From Saccoglossus kowalevskii (Eukaryota > Hemichordata > Enteropneusta > Harrimaniidae): a stretch of DNA of 16,493 bases. Position 1 is the first letter of the stretch; every line of letters starts with the position of its first letter. This document shows, piece after piece, positions 1-9,815 of this stretch. Location of the stretch: positions 196,028-212,520 of the forward strand of contig NW_003131355.1 in NCBI RefSeq assembly GCF_000003605.2, written 5' to 3'. The translations under genes and the position numbers were made by a program. The notes under the pieces are model-generated. The model was not told where the DNA came from. It saw nothing but the letters and a program-made list of their open reading frames with translations, and did not search any database.

Positions 1-24
1 TAAATGATTGGCCTTTCTCTCATA

Positions 25-420
25 TGGCTAGATGTACATTCCAGGTTATGTATTCTACGTTAGAACCAGCTGATGGATTTTCAGGTTCTGTTAGAACCAT
101 TTGTGTTTCCTTGATGAAAGCTGTTAGAGCCACCAGTTGGGTTTCCGGGTTATATACTCTGTTAGAACAAGCTTATAATTTTCCAGGTCACATGCCCTGT
201 TAGCACCAGTTGATGGTGTTTCCTGGTTGTACCCTTTTATCTTGTACCCAGCTATATGTAATGGGTTTCCAGGATATACATTTTGTATGTCCTGGAAGAA
301 CCAGCTGATGTTGATTCAGATTATACATGTGTGCTCTGTTAGCACCAGCTGACAGGTTTCTCGGTCATACATGTATCCCTGTTGGATAAGTCTGATGGGT
401 TTCTAGCTCAACTGATTCTA
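25..420. repeat. Old degenerate minisatellite, ~42-bp unit, about 9 copies
   Basis: Variants of TGTTAGAACCAGCTGATGG followed by TTTCCAGG and TATACATG recur near 59, 120, 160, 198, 240, 290, 335 and 378. Spacing is about 38 to 50 bases. Copies differ by many substitutions and small indels, so this array is much older than the others in the window. No coding potential is seen. The left edge may lie outside the window, because the first recognisable unit begins within the first 40 bases. Confidence 0.7.
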
Positions 421-1664
421 TTCAGTACTGTTCTTTGTTGTGCTAAGTGATACTAGTTGTAGATAGAGATGAAATGAAATTTTTGTAGATTCCAGACTAA
501 AATCTCATTGTGCTGCCAACTATAATTGCTATACCAGGTGCTATACTCTGTGATTATAAGGTCCTCTCAGAAATCAGATAGGTTTCTTCAGTATTGAGTG
601 ACAGTAAAATTGATTCTACAGTTATCTTTAAAAAAACAGTCGTTCTTTATAAGTTATTAAATTATCTTGGATTTTGAATGAATGGGAAAGATTCCATTGC
701 CTGTTATCTGAATGATATTGGTCTGCTCTGCAAAACACTGTCTTTCATTTCAACAGCTTTACCATGACGATGTTATCAACTTTATAATTCTTTTGAAAAA
801 CGTAGTTTATTGTTCATTGAGTTTAATAGTGGAATGCTAAGCTCACTGAAGCAGAGGGGGAAGCAATGCATACACAGCAACTATATGTATAAGGTCACAT
901 TACACCAGCTAATTACTTAGGTAAGAGGAAAAATCTGCTGAAAAAAAGTAATAACTGTGCATATAGTTTGCAGCATTTTAAGATTTATACTCTGTACCAA
1001 TAATAGCATTTGGCCACTTGTTTCTAAATGATTTATGCATATTTTTTTAATTAAAATACTCATTAATTATATTAATATTATTGATTACATGCTTTTCTGT
1101 CTGGCTACCTGGTATTGTTGTTCAGCTATATGATAACAGGTGGCTGCCTGTGGGAGCATTCATTGTTATACATGTATATGTATATAGTCATTAAGTCTCA
1201 TTACCATGTGGCCTCCACACACACCTGTGATTGCCTCTCACTATTTTGCTTTGTCACCCCTACATAATAATAAGATCTTCCAAAATGATGTTTTATTTTT
1301 TTATGTTGGGCAGAGGTTGATTTTTTAAGTAAATACTACTCTAAAAAATACTTCTGATGGGATAAAACATCAATTTTCTGTTTTCAAAGACAAAAATTAA
1401 AATAATTTGATTTTAGACCTAATTTTGAAGATTATATGTATATGTCATTCTCATCATATTTTGATTACTATGAGTTAATGCCTTCAAGAATGGAAACCAA
1501 GAATGGATAAGAAAATATGTCAGAAATGAAAAACATTAAAATTTGCATTTTTGCACTGGTTTCTCTGATGAAATCAATTGTTCCTCCATGTACATGTATC
1601 AAAAGATTTTGCCATTAGTTCAACGATTTTGCAGTATGTTAATAGCTATAGACAATAGGAGTTT
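421..1664. other. AT-rich stretch with no recognised gene
   Basis: I see no open frame of coding character, RNA gene or tandem array here. There are short homopolymer runs and two TACATGTA octamers (1169 and 1591). Intron or intergenic DNA would both fit. Confidence 0.5.
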
Positions 1665-1880
1665 GTGCAGTAACACACTCAGTAGTACGATATTTTAAGT
1701 AATCTCCCACAATGCACTGCATGTATGTGCAGTAACATGCTCAGTAGTACAAAATTTGAAGTAATCTCCCATAATGCACTGCATATATGTGTAGTAACAT
1801 GCTCAGTAGTACAAAATTTGAAGTAATCTCCCATAATGCACTGTATATATGTGTAGTAACATGCTCAGTAGTACAAAATT
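1665..1880. repeat. 62-bp tandem repeat, 3.5 copies
   Basis: Units start at 1665, 1727 and 1789, each exactly 62 bases. A partial fourth starts at 1851 and fades after about 30 bases. Each unit begins GTG(C/T)AGTAACA, continues with CTCAGTAGTAC, and contains a CTCCCAYAATGCACTG block. Units 2 and 3 are nearly identical while unit 1 is more diverged, which suggests that the 3' units were copied most recently. Confidence 0.93.
1704..1845 (+). promoter_or_regulatory. Three ZNF143/Staf-like binding-site matches at 62-bp spacing
   Basis: At 1704-1721 and 1766-1783 the sequence CTCCC-AYAATGCACTGCA fits every position of the published Staf/ZNF143 consensus as I recall it (YWCCCRNMATSCMYYRCR). The third copy, 1828-1845, differs at one constrained position. 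Staf/ZNF143 is a zinc-finger activator of snRNA, tRNA-Sec and many mRNA promoters in animals. The match is visible; function is inference. No promoter or transcript start is identified beside it, so this may be a chance property of the repeat unit. Confidence 0.3.
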
Positions 1881-2008
1881 AGAATTTGGTTCAAACTGCG
1901 GTAAATGACAGTGCAATGCAAAAAATCATGCAGGTAGTTGTTGAGGCCATCAAAGTAGATTGTACAGCTGCACTGATGCAGACACGCCTCAGTAATCAGC
2001 AAATATTT

Positions 2009-2494
2009 CTAGAGAAGATGGTCATCTGAGACTACAGACACTGTGTCTACATCATTCTTTTTATCTGTCTTCTCCTTGGACACTGAATGCTTGCAATTAT
2101 CTTCTCCTTTGGTTTCACTATTGTTGCTTTCTGCTAACTGATAATGAGTTGAATGCAATCCCCTCATGATGTCTCCAACACTACTGACCTGCGCTTACTG
2201 TCAAGTGCTATTAACTGTTCACATTGTTATATGTACTGTGCAAATTCTGCTCAGACTTGCCGCAATGAGCTGTTTCTTTAAGCCTGTCGACAACTTGTTT
2301 ACAAGTGAGGCATCTTCATTATCAGGCTTTAAACTACAATTACCAATTTCAATAGGATCTCTATCAGGTGGTGATTTAGTTTCATTTGCCTTTCATGTCA
2401 TCCATTTCTCTAGTACTCTATGCTGTTTATCATCATACCTGCAGCTGCAGATACAAATTCCCATGTGAACCAAAAATATAAATTGCATGTCAAA
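2009..2494 (-). pseudogene. Hidden minus-strand reading frame with coding character, broken by four stops (unrecognised protein)
   Basis: One minus-strand frame runs from 2494 to the TAG at 2009-2011. It is interrupted only by TGA at 2393-2395, TGA at 2219-2221, TGA at 2201-2203 and TAA at 2195-2197. A random frame this AT-rich would be expected to have about a dozen stops in 162 codons. The middle block (2392-2222, 57 codons) includes SPPDRDPIEIGN and NEDASLVNKLSTGLKKQL. The last block contains a 52-residue run from ATG 2165-2167 with SNNSETKGEDN and KEKTDKKNDVDTVS. Both are hydrophilic and Lys/Asp/Glu-rich, like a disordered protein tail. All four stops are one C-to-T change from Arg CGA or Gln CAA, the usual route of decay. 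Three of them lie inside a 48-base GT...AG segment (2189-2236) whose removal keeps frame, so a very short intron is an alternative. The plus-strand 100-codon frame over 2166-2468 is best read as its antisense shadow. I do not recognise the family. Confidence 0.33.
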
Positions 2495-2803
2495 CTAGAT
2501 CATTACCAGTTTATTATTCTATAAATATCCATTCTACGTTTATTAATTTTACATATTTTATTACTCGCATGATTTATACTGAGTTCAATTATTTGTAGAA
2601 TGTGTAAATCAAGTTTGAGTCTTGATTGCAATGGATTCAGTCAGTGTTTTTGTACTAGCATGTGAATGTTTCTAAGCTGTTATTTGCGTTCAACCCAATT
2701 CTCAGACCACATTATTTTTCAAACCAATTTAATAATTATCATATTAGATTCCTAAGCTTCATAAGTTAAAAGGGAGCCAACACAACAACAACCTGTGAAA
2801 TTT
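2495..2803. other. AT-rich spacer, no recognised gene
   Basis: This lies between the broken minus-strand frame and the 34-bp array. It has runs of A and T and no sustained open frame on either strand. Confidence 0.5.
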
Positions 2804-4547
2804 GGTGTGATATCAGGTGCATCTATAGAGCTGTACTGGTCTGATATCAGGTGCATCTATAGAGCTATACTGGTCTGATATCTGGTGCATTTATAGAACT
2901 GTACTGGTCTGATATCTAGTGCATCTATAGAGCTGTACTGGTCTGATATCTGGTGCATCTATAGAGCTGTATTGGTCTGATATCTGGTGCATCTATAGAG
3001 CTGTACTGGTCTGATATCTGGTGCATCTATAGAGCTGTACTGGTCTGATATCTGGTGCATCTATAGAGCTGTATTGGTCTGATATCTAGTGCATTTATAG
3101 AGCTGTACTGGTCTGAAATCTGGTGCATATATAGAGCTGTACTGGTCTGATATCTGGTGCATCTATAGAGCTGTACTGGTCTGATATCTGGTGCATCTAT
3201 AGAGCTATACTGTTCTGATATCTGGTGCATCTATAGAGCTGTACTGGTCTGATATCTGGTGCATTTATTGAGCTGTACTGGTCTGATATCTGGTGCATTT
3301 ATAGAGCTATACTGTTCTGATATCTGGTGCATCTATAGAGCTGTACTGGTCTGAAATCTGGTGCATATATAGAGCTATACTGGTCTGATATCTAGTGCAT
3401 CTATAGAGCTGTACTAGTCTGATATCTGGTACATCTATAGAGCTGTATTGGTCTGATATCTGGTGCATCTATAGAGCTGTACTGGTCTGATATCTGGTGC
3501 ATCTATAGAGCTGTACTGGTCTGATATCTAGTGCATCTATAGAGCTATACTGGTCTGATATCTAGTGCATATATAGAGCTGTACTGGTCTGATATCTGGT
3601 GCATCTATAGAGCTATACTGGTCTGATATCTGGTGCATTTATTGAGCTGTACTGGTCTGAAATCTGGTGCATATATAAAGCTATACTGTTCTGATATCTG
3701 GTTTATTTATTGAGCTATACTGTTCTGATATCTGGTGCATCTATAGAGCTGTACTGGTCTGAAATCTGGTGCATCTATAGAGCTATACTGGTCTGATATC
3801 TGGTGCATCTATAGAGCTGTTTTGGTCTGATATCTGGTGCATCTATAGAGCTGTACTGGTCTGATATCTGGTGCATCTATAGAGCTGTACTGGTCTGATA
3901 TCTGGTCCATTTATGGAGCTGTACTGATCTGATATCTGGTGCATCTATAGAGCTGTACTGGTCTGATATCTGGTGCATCTATAGAGCTATACTGTTCTGA
4001 TATCTGGTGCATCTATAGAGTTGTACTGGTCTGATATCTGGTGCATCTATAGAGCTGTACTGGTCTGATATCAGGTGCATCAATAGAGCTGTACTGGTCT
4101 GATATCTGGTGCATCTATAGAGCTGTACTGGTCTGATATCTGGTGCATCTATAGAGCTATACTGTTCTGATATCTGGTGCATCTATAGAGCTATACTGGT
4201 CTGATATCTGGTGCATCTATAGAGCTGTACTGGTCTGATATCTGGTGCATCTATAGAGCTGTACTGGTCTGATATCTGGTGCATATATAGAGCTGTACTG
4301 GTCTGATATCTGGTGCATCTATAGAGCTGTACTGGTCTGATATCTGGTGCATCTATAGAGCTGTACTGGTCTGATATCAGGTGCATCTATAGAGCTATAC
4401 TGTTCTGATATCTGGTGCATCTATAGAGCTACAATGTATACTGGTCTGATATCTGGTGCATCTATAGAGCTGTACTGGTCTGATATCTGGTGCATCTATA
4501 GAGCTGTACTGGTCTGATATCTGGTGCATCTATAGAGCTGTACTGGT
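2804..4547. repeat. Large 34-bp minisatellite, about 51 copies
   Basis: The unit contains CTGATATCTGGTGCATC, then TATAGAGCTGTACTGGT. Marker positions from 2835 to 4399 all fall on exact multiples of 34 bases, so units vary by substitution and not by length. The exception is one 7-base insertion near 4428-4434. Common variants are GTACTGG to ATACTGT (3209, 3311, 3685, 3719, 3991, 4161, 4399), GATATC to GAAATC (3113, 3351, 3657, 3759) and GTATTGG (near 2971, 3073, 3447). Almost every unit has an EcoRV-type GATATC. Three units make 102 bases, so all minus-strand frames read the same 34-residue cycle, and that cycle contains a TAG. Minus-strand frames of 67 codons at 3027-3230, 3979-4182 and 4183-4386 exist only where a variant removes the stop, so I regard them as non-coding. 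Confidence 0.97.
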
Positions 4548-4769
4548 CATTGGAGTGGCCTGGCTCTTAAAGTACATTAATCATTGTCTTGTCTGCAACA
4601 ATTGTGTCAAGAACATTTCAGAGACAATGTTATTATTTTTTTCCAGGGTCATTAAGACACAAATTGCTTTGGAACCGGGTAAACAGTATTTCCATTGAGC
4701 TATCAATACAAGATTGATGTGTATTTTCTATTTATGCGAGAAAGTTCTGAAAAGACGATCACCAAAATG
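4548..4769. other. Short unique spacer right of the 34-bp array
   Basis: The array ends abruptly after TACTGGTC at 4548 and gives way to ordinary sequence with a T-rich run near 4633. A 60-codon plus-strand frame begins here (4695-4877), but it shows no recognisable domain and overlaps the opposite-strand frame at 4770-5069. Confidence 0.4.
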
Positions 4770-5069
4770 TTATGCAAGTGGGTAGTTGCCATTATCATCA
4801 GGGCTGTTTGGTTTACCGATTATGTACATGAAACTCTCCTCTTGAGAAGGACATGCAGATTGTTTGATGAAAAATAATATTTGGCTGGCAATACACAACA
4901 GAAATACAGAATTCTGTTCATTACCAAGAATGGAATATGAGTTGGTAAAATCCAAGTTTCTCAAGTCTGTGTCCCTGCATACAATGATACATTGACCGAC
5001 GTGCACTCCCTCTGTACTGTCTTCATGCATACTTTGCAGTATTCTCGTAATAACCTTATTATTATACAT
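4770..5069 (-). other. 99-codon open frame of uncertain status, start lies in a dispersed repeat
   Basis: This is a minus-strand frame from ATG at 5069 to a stop at 4770. Its start region encodes KVITRILQSMHED, followed by EGVHVGQCIIVCRD, a hydrophobic run (SVFLLCIASQILFF) and a polar tail. I recognise no family. Residues 5-17 are encoded by a dispersed repeat. The copy at 15065-15105 on the plus strand encodes the similar VITRIPQSMHED but stops at once afterwards. That similarity could mean a shared coding ancestor, such as a transposon or gene-family exon, or merely a shared repeat. The amino-acid mix is plausible, but no splice signals or conserved catalytic motif support it. A chance frame is the likelier reading. 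Confidence 0.17.
5021..5057 (-). repeat. Dispersed repeat copy, paired with 15065-15142
   Basis: The reverse complement of this segment matches 15064-15100 at 33 of 37 positions, including a 16-base exact block ending in the shared ATGCATGAAG. The similarity continues on the 5070 side, TATACATCTTTT being shared with 15144-15155. The two loci are 10 kb apart and in opposite orientation. Confidence 0.75.
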
Positions 5070-5076
5070 CTTTTCC

Positions 5077-7180
5077 TACCAGAAATAAATAATGGGAATG
5101 CTGAAATCTAAAACGTTTAGAACAGATTTAGTGAACTTCTTTGTGTGTGGTTTGATCAAACCCTGGGGCAGCCTTGTCTGTTCTTTATTATTAGTGGATG
5201 CTTATGCGCGTAATCGTTGCGTATTTGGAATTTGCATTTCCTAATATGGTAGGACAAAATTATCCAGTGCAATATCGCAAAATTACGACATGCTGTAACA
5301 TATGGTGTTACAATGATAGATGTATAATAATAACAATTATCATTGAGGACAGTGTAACAAGCAGGAATGGCAACTATACATGTTCATGCGATGGATAGAA
5401 ACTGAAATCAAGTTTATAATTTCTGTAACTAGTAAAACCAATTCCGTAATTGTTGTTAAAAGTGTTAAGAAGTGAATACAACTAAGGCTCAGCTCAGTCT
5501 GCCTGAGTGCGAGAGAAATTCTCACAGTGGAGTGATACATGTAGACATAGAATGATATGTTATCCAGACTAGACAGATGAAAGAAAATTGTCTGACTAAC
5601 ACCCACAAGTCATGTAGTTTACATATTGATTAATTAATCCCTGCATGTATTTGAGTCATAAACATAACTGGAATACATGCTCAGTGTTTGACCTAAATAC
5701 TATTATGTAGTTCAGTTAAATATAGAACTTGATGAGGCATCTGAAAATATGGCTGGTTTTATCTCTGCATTGTACATGAGATGTATAATGTATGCATACA
5801 CAACATGAAATCCTATGGTTTATGCTAGCCCTTATGCATGTACATGTGGTTTGTAGTTTTCTTTGTTCGAATAATGTTTTTACTTATTGCATTTGTTCTG
5901 TCATGTTGATATTCAAATGAAATCTTTATCTATCCTTGTATAGAGTATAGGAGGAATTGGATGCATTTTAATTAATAGCGTGCACAGTGAGAGCGGCCAT
6001 GTACATGTAGTCAATAGTGACTTTAGGATGGCAATGCATCTTTGCTGTTCCTATGGGAAATGTTGTTTGTCTCTCTGTCTATGTTGATTAATACTGAAAA
6101 TCCTTTTAGTTCAATGTTAGAAGCGTGCAGACATAATTTAATAATGTTGAAATTTTTTGGTTGGTCACATTTCTCACACCTTCCATTCCATTTAGAAATA
6201 AACAAATAAATATTAGTAAATAAATTATTCTATAACAAGATGGTGCATCAAGTTCTGTAGAAATTGTTTTGTGATGAAAATCATTTTTTGATATATTATA
6301 CAAATATGTTTTTCTTAATAATATTTAATAACATGCTTGTAAGAGTGTTTATTTGTATTCTATTTTCAAAAATATGAGAGCTTTTCAAGAATTTTAGTTG
6401 GTGCCAGCAGACACGCATAATAGAGTGAATGTCTCCTATCTGATTAGCAGATATGTTATGGTAGGATTTTACACTGGCAGGTTGCTAATTTAAATGTATA
6501 TTTACTTAGGTTTTCTGTTTGCACAGGATTTTGATTTTTCACTGCATCTGATTTGAAAAAAATGTATTGTTCCTGAGACCTCTTTGATAAAATGAACATT
6601 ATCAGTTTCAACAAAAATTTTAATTTTACTGAAAATGTTGCATTCAGTGAGTTTTTTTGGTTGTGATATAATCTTTGCATACAGTGGTAAAAGTATTGAC
6701 ATTGCAGTGTGTTGACTGTGAATGTAACCATTACACCATTAGTTGGTTGATTTATAATACAATCATGGCTTTTGAGTCCTTTCCCTAGACAGATTATGGC
6801 TTTTAAGTGCAACATGAAGACAGCTATTTGTAATGTGATGATATGTGTTTGTAAATATTGGTCTAGTGCTGCTATTTTGGGCTGCTGTATGCAGTACTGG
6901 ATAAAGTGTTGGCTGTCTGGTGTGACTCAAATCACAGTGTCTGCTGTGTAGCATATCCAGTGTATCCTGGACACACTTTAATCAATCACATTTAAACTTC
7001 TCATGTAAATCATGGGATACACAATGGTGACCTATTTGTGTAAAAAAATCATCAAAATTAAGCATCTGCTATTCTGTATTGGGATCTAGTTCAGGTATGA
7101 ATGGAGTTACTGAAGGTTCGTGCATACATTGGACATTATAGGATGTCAATGCATGTTATTTTTTTTTTCCCAGATCATCT
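5077..7180. other. Long AT-rich stretch with no supportable gene
   Basis: Minus-strand frames of 88 codons (5340-5606), 60-65 codons (6023-6303) and 119 codons (6456-6815) lie here. None has a recognisable motif, a partner exon or clear coding composition, so they are not called as genes. TACATGTA octamers occur at 5536 and 6002. A run of ten or so T residues sits just before the dispersed repeat at 7181. Intron or intergenic DNA fits. Confidence 0.45.
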
Positions 7181-7230
7181 TCAAAATGGCCGACTGGTGG
7201 CTATTTTGTTTTAATGAATGCTATTACAGA
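7181..7230 (+). repeat. Dispersed repeat with palindromic CAAAATGGC core, copy 1
   Basis: The segment contains CAAAATGGCCGACTGG and then CTATTTTGTTTTAATGAATG. It matches the reverse complement of 8549-8598 at 45 of 50 positions. The start directly follows a T-rich tract and CCCAGATCATCT. The length (50 bases well matched, weaker beyond) suggests a fragment of a short interspersed or miniature inverted element. Confidence 0.8.
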
Positions 7231-7573
7231 GGTATATCTTAGAGTTTTCTTTGCCAATCATTTTCAAACTTTATATATACATCATGTCACACATGTTTGT
7301 TTGTATCATGTTTCAGAAACTTGCAAACTTTAAAAGATATTTTCATAAATATCAAAAGAGATATTTATACAATGTAGTACTGAAAAGTTTGAAGTATATG
7401 TATCACATGAGGAAACTTTCAAAAACTCAAGAGGGAACTTAAATTTTGACATGAAACAAGTATCATTATATATTAAACTAAATAAAAGTTACTCTCAATG
7501 ACTGTTCATGGCAGTATTTACCGGTAATTTATACAACACTTTACAAAGTCATAAGAAGGTATATTTGCTGGAT
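7231..7573. other. AT-rich stretch, no gene
   Basis: A 74-codon plus-strand frame (7218-7442) begins inside the dispersed repeat and is rich in Phe, Tyr and Lys, as expected from AT-rich sequence. It has no recognisable motif. A 10-base palindrome TTACCGGTAA lies near 7517-7528. Confidence 0.4.
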
Positions 7574-7667
7574 TTTATTTTCACTGAATCTTGCCTTCAA
7601 GCAAAAATAGTGAAAATAAATTTCAAGCAAAAATAAAGTATTTTACAATAATGACATTGTAAAATAC
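7574..7667. repeat. Two adjacent hairpin-forming inverted repeats with an internal direct repeat
   Basis: The first has stem TTTATTTTCACT (7574-7585) pairing perfectly with 7609-7620 across a 23-base loop. The second has stem GTATTTTACAAT (7638-7649) pairing perfectly with 7656-7667 across a 6-base loop. The 14-mer TTCAAGCAAAAATA occurs at 7596-7609 and again at 7622-7635, linking the two. The layout resembles the remnant of a miniature inverted-repeat element; no target-site duplication was confirmed. Confidence 0.7.
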
Positions 7668-8548
7668 AAAAGTATGCAATAAATGTAAATTCAAGTCAGG
7701 AGTAAAAGAACGCAAAGGTTTTTCATATCATGGTTAATTTAGACAGGTTTCCAATTTACACAACCTTGTTCAATCAGATATGTTTGAATTGTATGGTGTT
7801 GAAATGTAGCATTATCTACTGTAATTCGGCTGGTTTCAGCAAAGATAAAACCAAACCATGTTCTGACTGTGAAGTTAATCTTTCAATACCAATCCAATAA
7901 TAGAAAATACTACATAGAAGTGGTCAGAGTTGAGAATAATTAAGTACATGTAGGTCTGTTATTCAAGTGTTATTTTTGTCATTAGAAGGGAATACCCAAG
8001 TGAGACCCTACATCAAAACTGATGTGTAATTAATTTTTAACTGGTGTAGATGTACTATATTAAGTGTCACCTAATCTCACAAAATAACATCTGAGTTGTA
8101 TAAAGGGAAAGTTGAGAAGCTCTGGAAGCTTGACCTATTGATCTCCTGGCTTGTTAAAAGTGCTACTGTGTGTTACTGCACCAAGTTGTTTCACCAGCCA
8201 GCCTGTTATGAACAGAGTATTGTATCACTATCATATGGGACTGTGATAGGTAACTAAAGCACACACAAATTCAATTTGTATCTGATAAAAATCAAACATT
8301 CCAAAAATGTTTGTCCCAAATCTTGCAAAATATAGTAAATACTACTGATATTCAAAAAAATATGATTTTTCAGATATTTAGAAAAATCTTAATGTGACAG
8401 CATTAGAAAAAATTAAAAGTGTAATTCTGAGTTTAAGTTCTGGGATGAAAACCAGTACAACAAGTAATTGCATTACACAGTCCTCTTGAGTTATCAAGTT
8501 TACAAAATAAAAAATGTTTGAGCAGTCATGGCAAATCAGAAATATGGC
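7668..8548. other. No gene recognised
   Basis: Sequence is AT-rich and unique-looking. A 98-codon minus-strand frame (8378-8674) and a 78-codon plus-strand frame (8514-8750) overlap each other and the dispersed repeat at 8549-8598. Both are treated as chance frames. TACATGTA occurs at 7945. Confidence 0.4.
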
Positions 8549-8598
8549 TCTGAAACAGCATTCATTAAAACAAAATGGCTGCCAGTCGGCCATTTTGA
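8549..8598 (-). repeat. Dispersed repeat with palindromic CAAAATGGC core, copy 2 (inverted)
   Basis: The reverse complement matches 7181-7230 at 45 of 50 positions. Here the core is a perfect inverted repeat: CAAAATGGC (8571-8579), a 9-base loop, then GCCATTTTG (8589-8597). The arms contain AAAATGGC, similar to the core of vertebrate YY1 sites; that functional reading is only a suggestion. Confidence 0.8.
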
Positions 8599-9539
8599 AT
8601 CCGATAATTTCCAATGTATGCAGTTTGAATGAAATCTCGAGAGCGGACATCTGGGCATTTTCATCGCCTGGCAACCATCACAGTGAAAACAAAGGCCGAA
8701 AGTCTCTGAAGACTGTTGTTGCTGTTGCAAAATTACCCTTCCACATGTAACATATATAAATTTGGTTGCTCAGGATTAATTTACCGGCTCTTCGACCTGT
8801 GTTTCACAGCAGCTCGTGTAAAGATCTAGAAATACATGGTACAGTGGTGCGTGTCTTAGCAACATAGAATTTTCTGTGATGTAGCTCCATCCCTAAGAAT
8901 ACATATCTGAGATGTAGTTTTGAAAAGCCTTGATTTTAATGTAATGTTCACATCTTTCCAGTATCAATGGCAGACCATTATGCAAGATAGTATCAGTTTA
9001 TGTCAAATGAGTGTTATCATTTGTAACTATTATGCTCACATTTAAGACAAGAATTTCTTATCTCATTTGGTAAACAAAATTTGCACTTTAACTCTCTGAA
9101 TTAAGCTTCCCATTATTTACTGATCATTTACTGTGTGATCCATGTGTAGCATATCAACACTATGACCAGACACTGCACTATGTGATTGAGTATGGATTGT
9201 TGCACTTGTAAATTGATACGTCTGCCAGTAAGGTGTTAATTGACAAAAGTGTTTGGGTTCAGTGCTGGTTAATAGTGTGTATTACTCCAGACAAAGTCAA
9301 CACTACATGCAGTGGTGATGGATGATAGGCCTGGGTTCCTCCATGTCTGTATAACTCTTGATTTGTCACCCCACTCATTCTGCATTGTATATTTTTCACA
9401 GACTGTGTTATGCGGGCACTGTCTGCTTTAAGCACTGCAGGGAGTGGCATTTTATGATAAAAGTAGTACATAATGTATTTTTTTTTTTTAGTTCTCTTGT
9501 CAAATATAATGGGCTATACTGAAATTTGATTACATATGA
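8599..9539. other. No gene recognised
   Basis: Short minus-strand frames overlap near 9259-9692, and the second owes its length to the 66-bp duplication that follows. There is a T run at about 9479-9490. No RNA gene, tandem array or exon of clear coding character is seen. Confidence 0.4.
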
Positions 9540-9676
9540 GCATGCACATAATTTACTGGTGCTGTGTTGCCTTATGTTGTTCACTATTTTCACTGTATTG
9601 TGACAGCATGCACATAATTTACTGGTGCTGTGTTGCTTTATGTTGTTCACTATTTTCACTGTATTGTGACAGCATG
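9540..9676. repeat. Recent 66-bp tandem duplication
   Basis: Copies at 9540-9605 and 9606-9671 differ at one base (TTGCCTT versus TTGCTTT), and a third copy has only begun (GCATGA at 9672). Because 66 is a multiple of three, the minus-strand frame across it repeats a 22-residue cycle. That explains the 94-codon frame there and is not evidence of a gene. Confidence 0.97.
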
Positions 9677-9815
9677 AGGTCTTGCTGTGCATGACATATT
9701 GGCAATTTTTTTTTATAAAAACAAATTAGTCAGTTCTGTTGAAATTTTGCATCTGATGGAAACATTTTGGCTCTCCAGTAGAAAAATTGGCGTTGGTTAT
9801 AATTTTCTAGAAACG

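Noticed and set aside
2166-2468. 100-codon plus-strand ORF as a membrane protein gene
   Set aside because: The opposite strand has far better coding character. The hydrophobic composition is what antisense of a Lys/Asp/Glu-rich frame gives.
3027-4386. Three 67-codon minus-strand frames with repeated IDAPDIRPVQLYRC sequence
   Set aside because: They are translations of the 34-bp array. The unit length is not a multiple of three, the consensus cycle contains a TAG, and the frames exist only where a variant base removes it.
2804-4547. CRISPR array
   Set aside because: Units follow one another with no unique spacers between them, and the setting is eukaryotic.
6456-6815. 119-codon minus-strand ORF, the longest in the window
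   Set aside because: No motif, signal or exon partner is seen, and its composition matches AT-rich random sequence. One such frame is plausible by chance in 16.5 kb on six frames.
8378-8750. Overlapping ORFs on both strands
   Set aside because: They include the dispersed repeat at 8549-8598 and show no recognisable domain.
9408-9692. 94-codon minus-strand ORF with repeated Cys/His motif
   Set aside because: The repeated CCHNTVKIVNNI segment is simply the 66-bp duplication read in frame.
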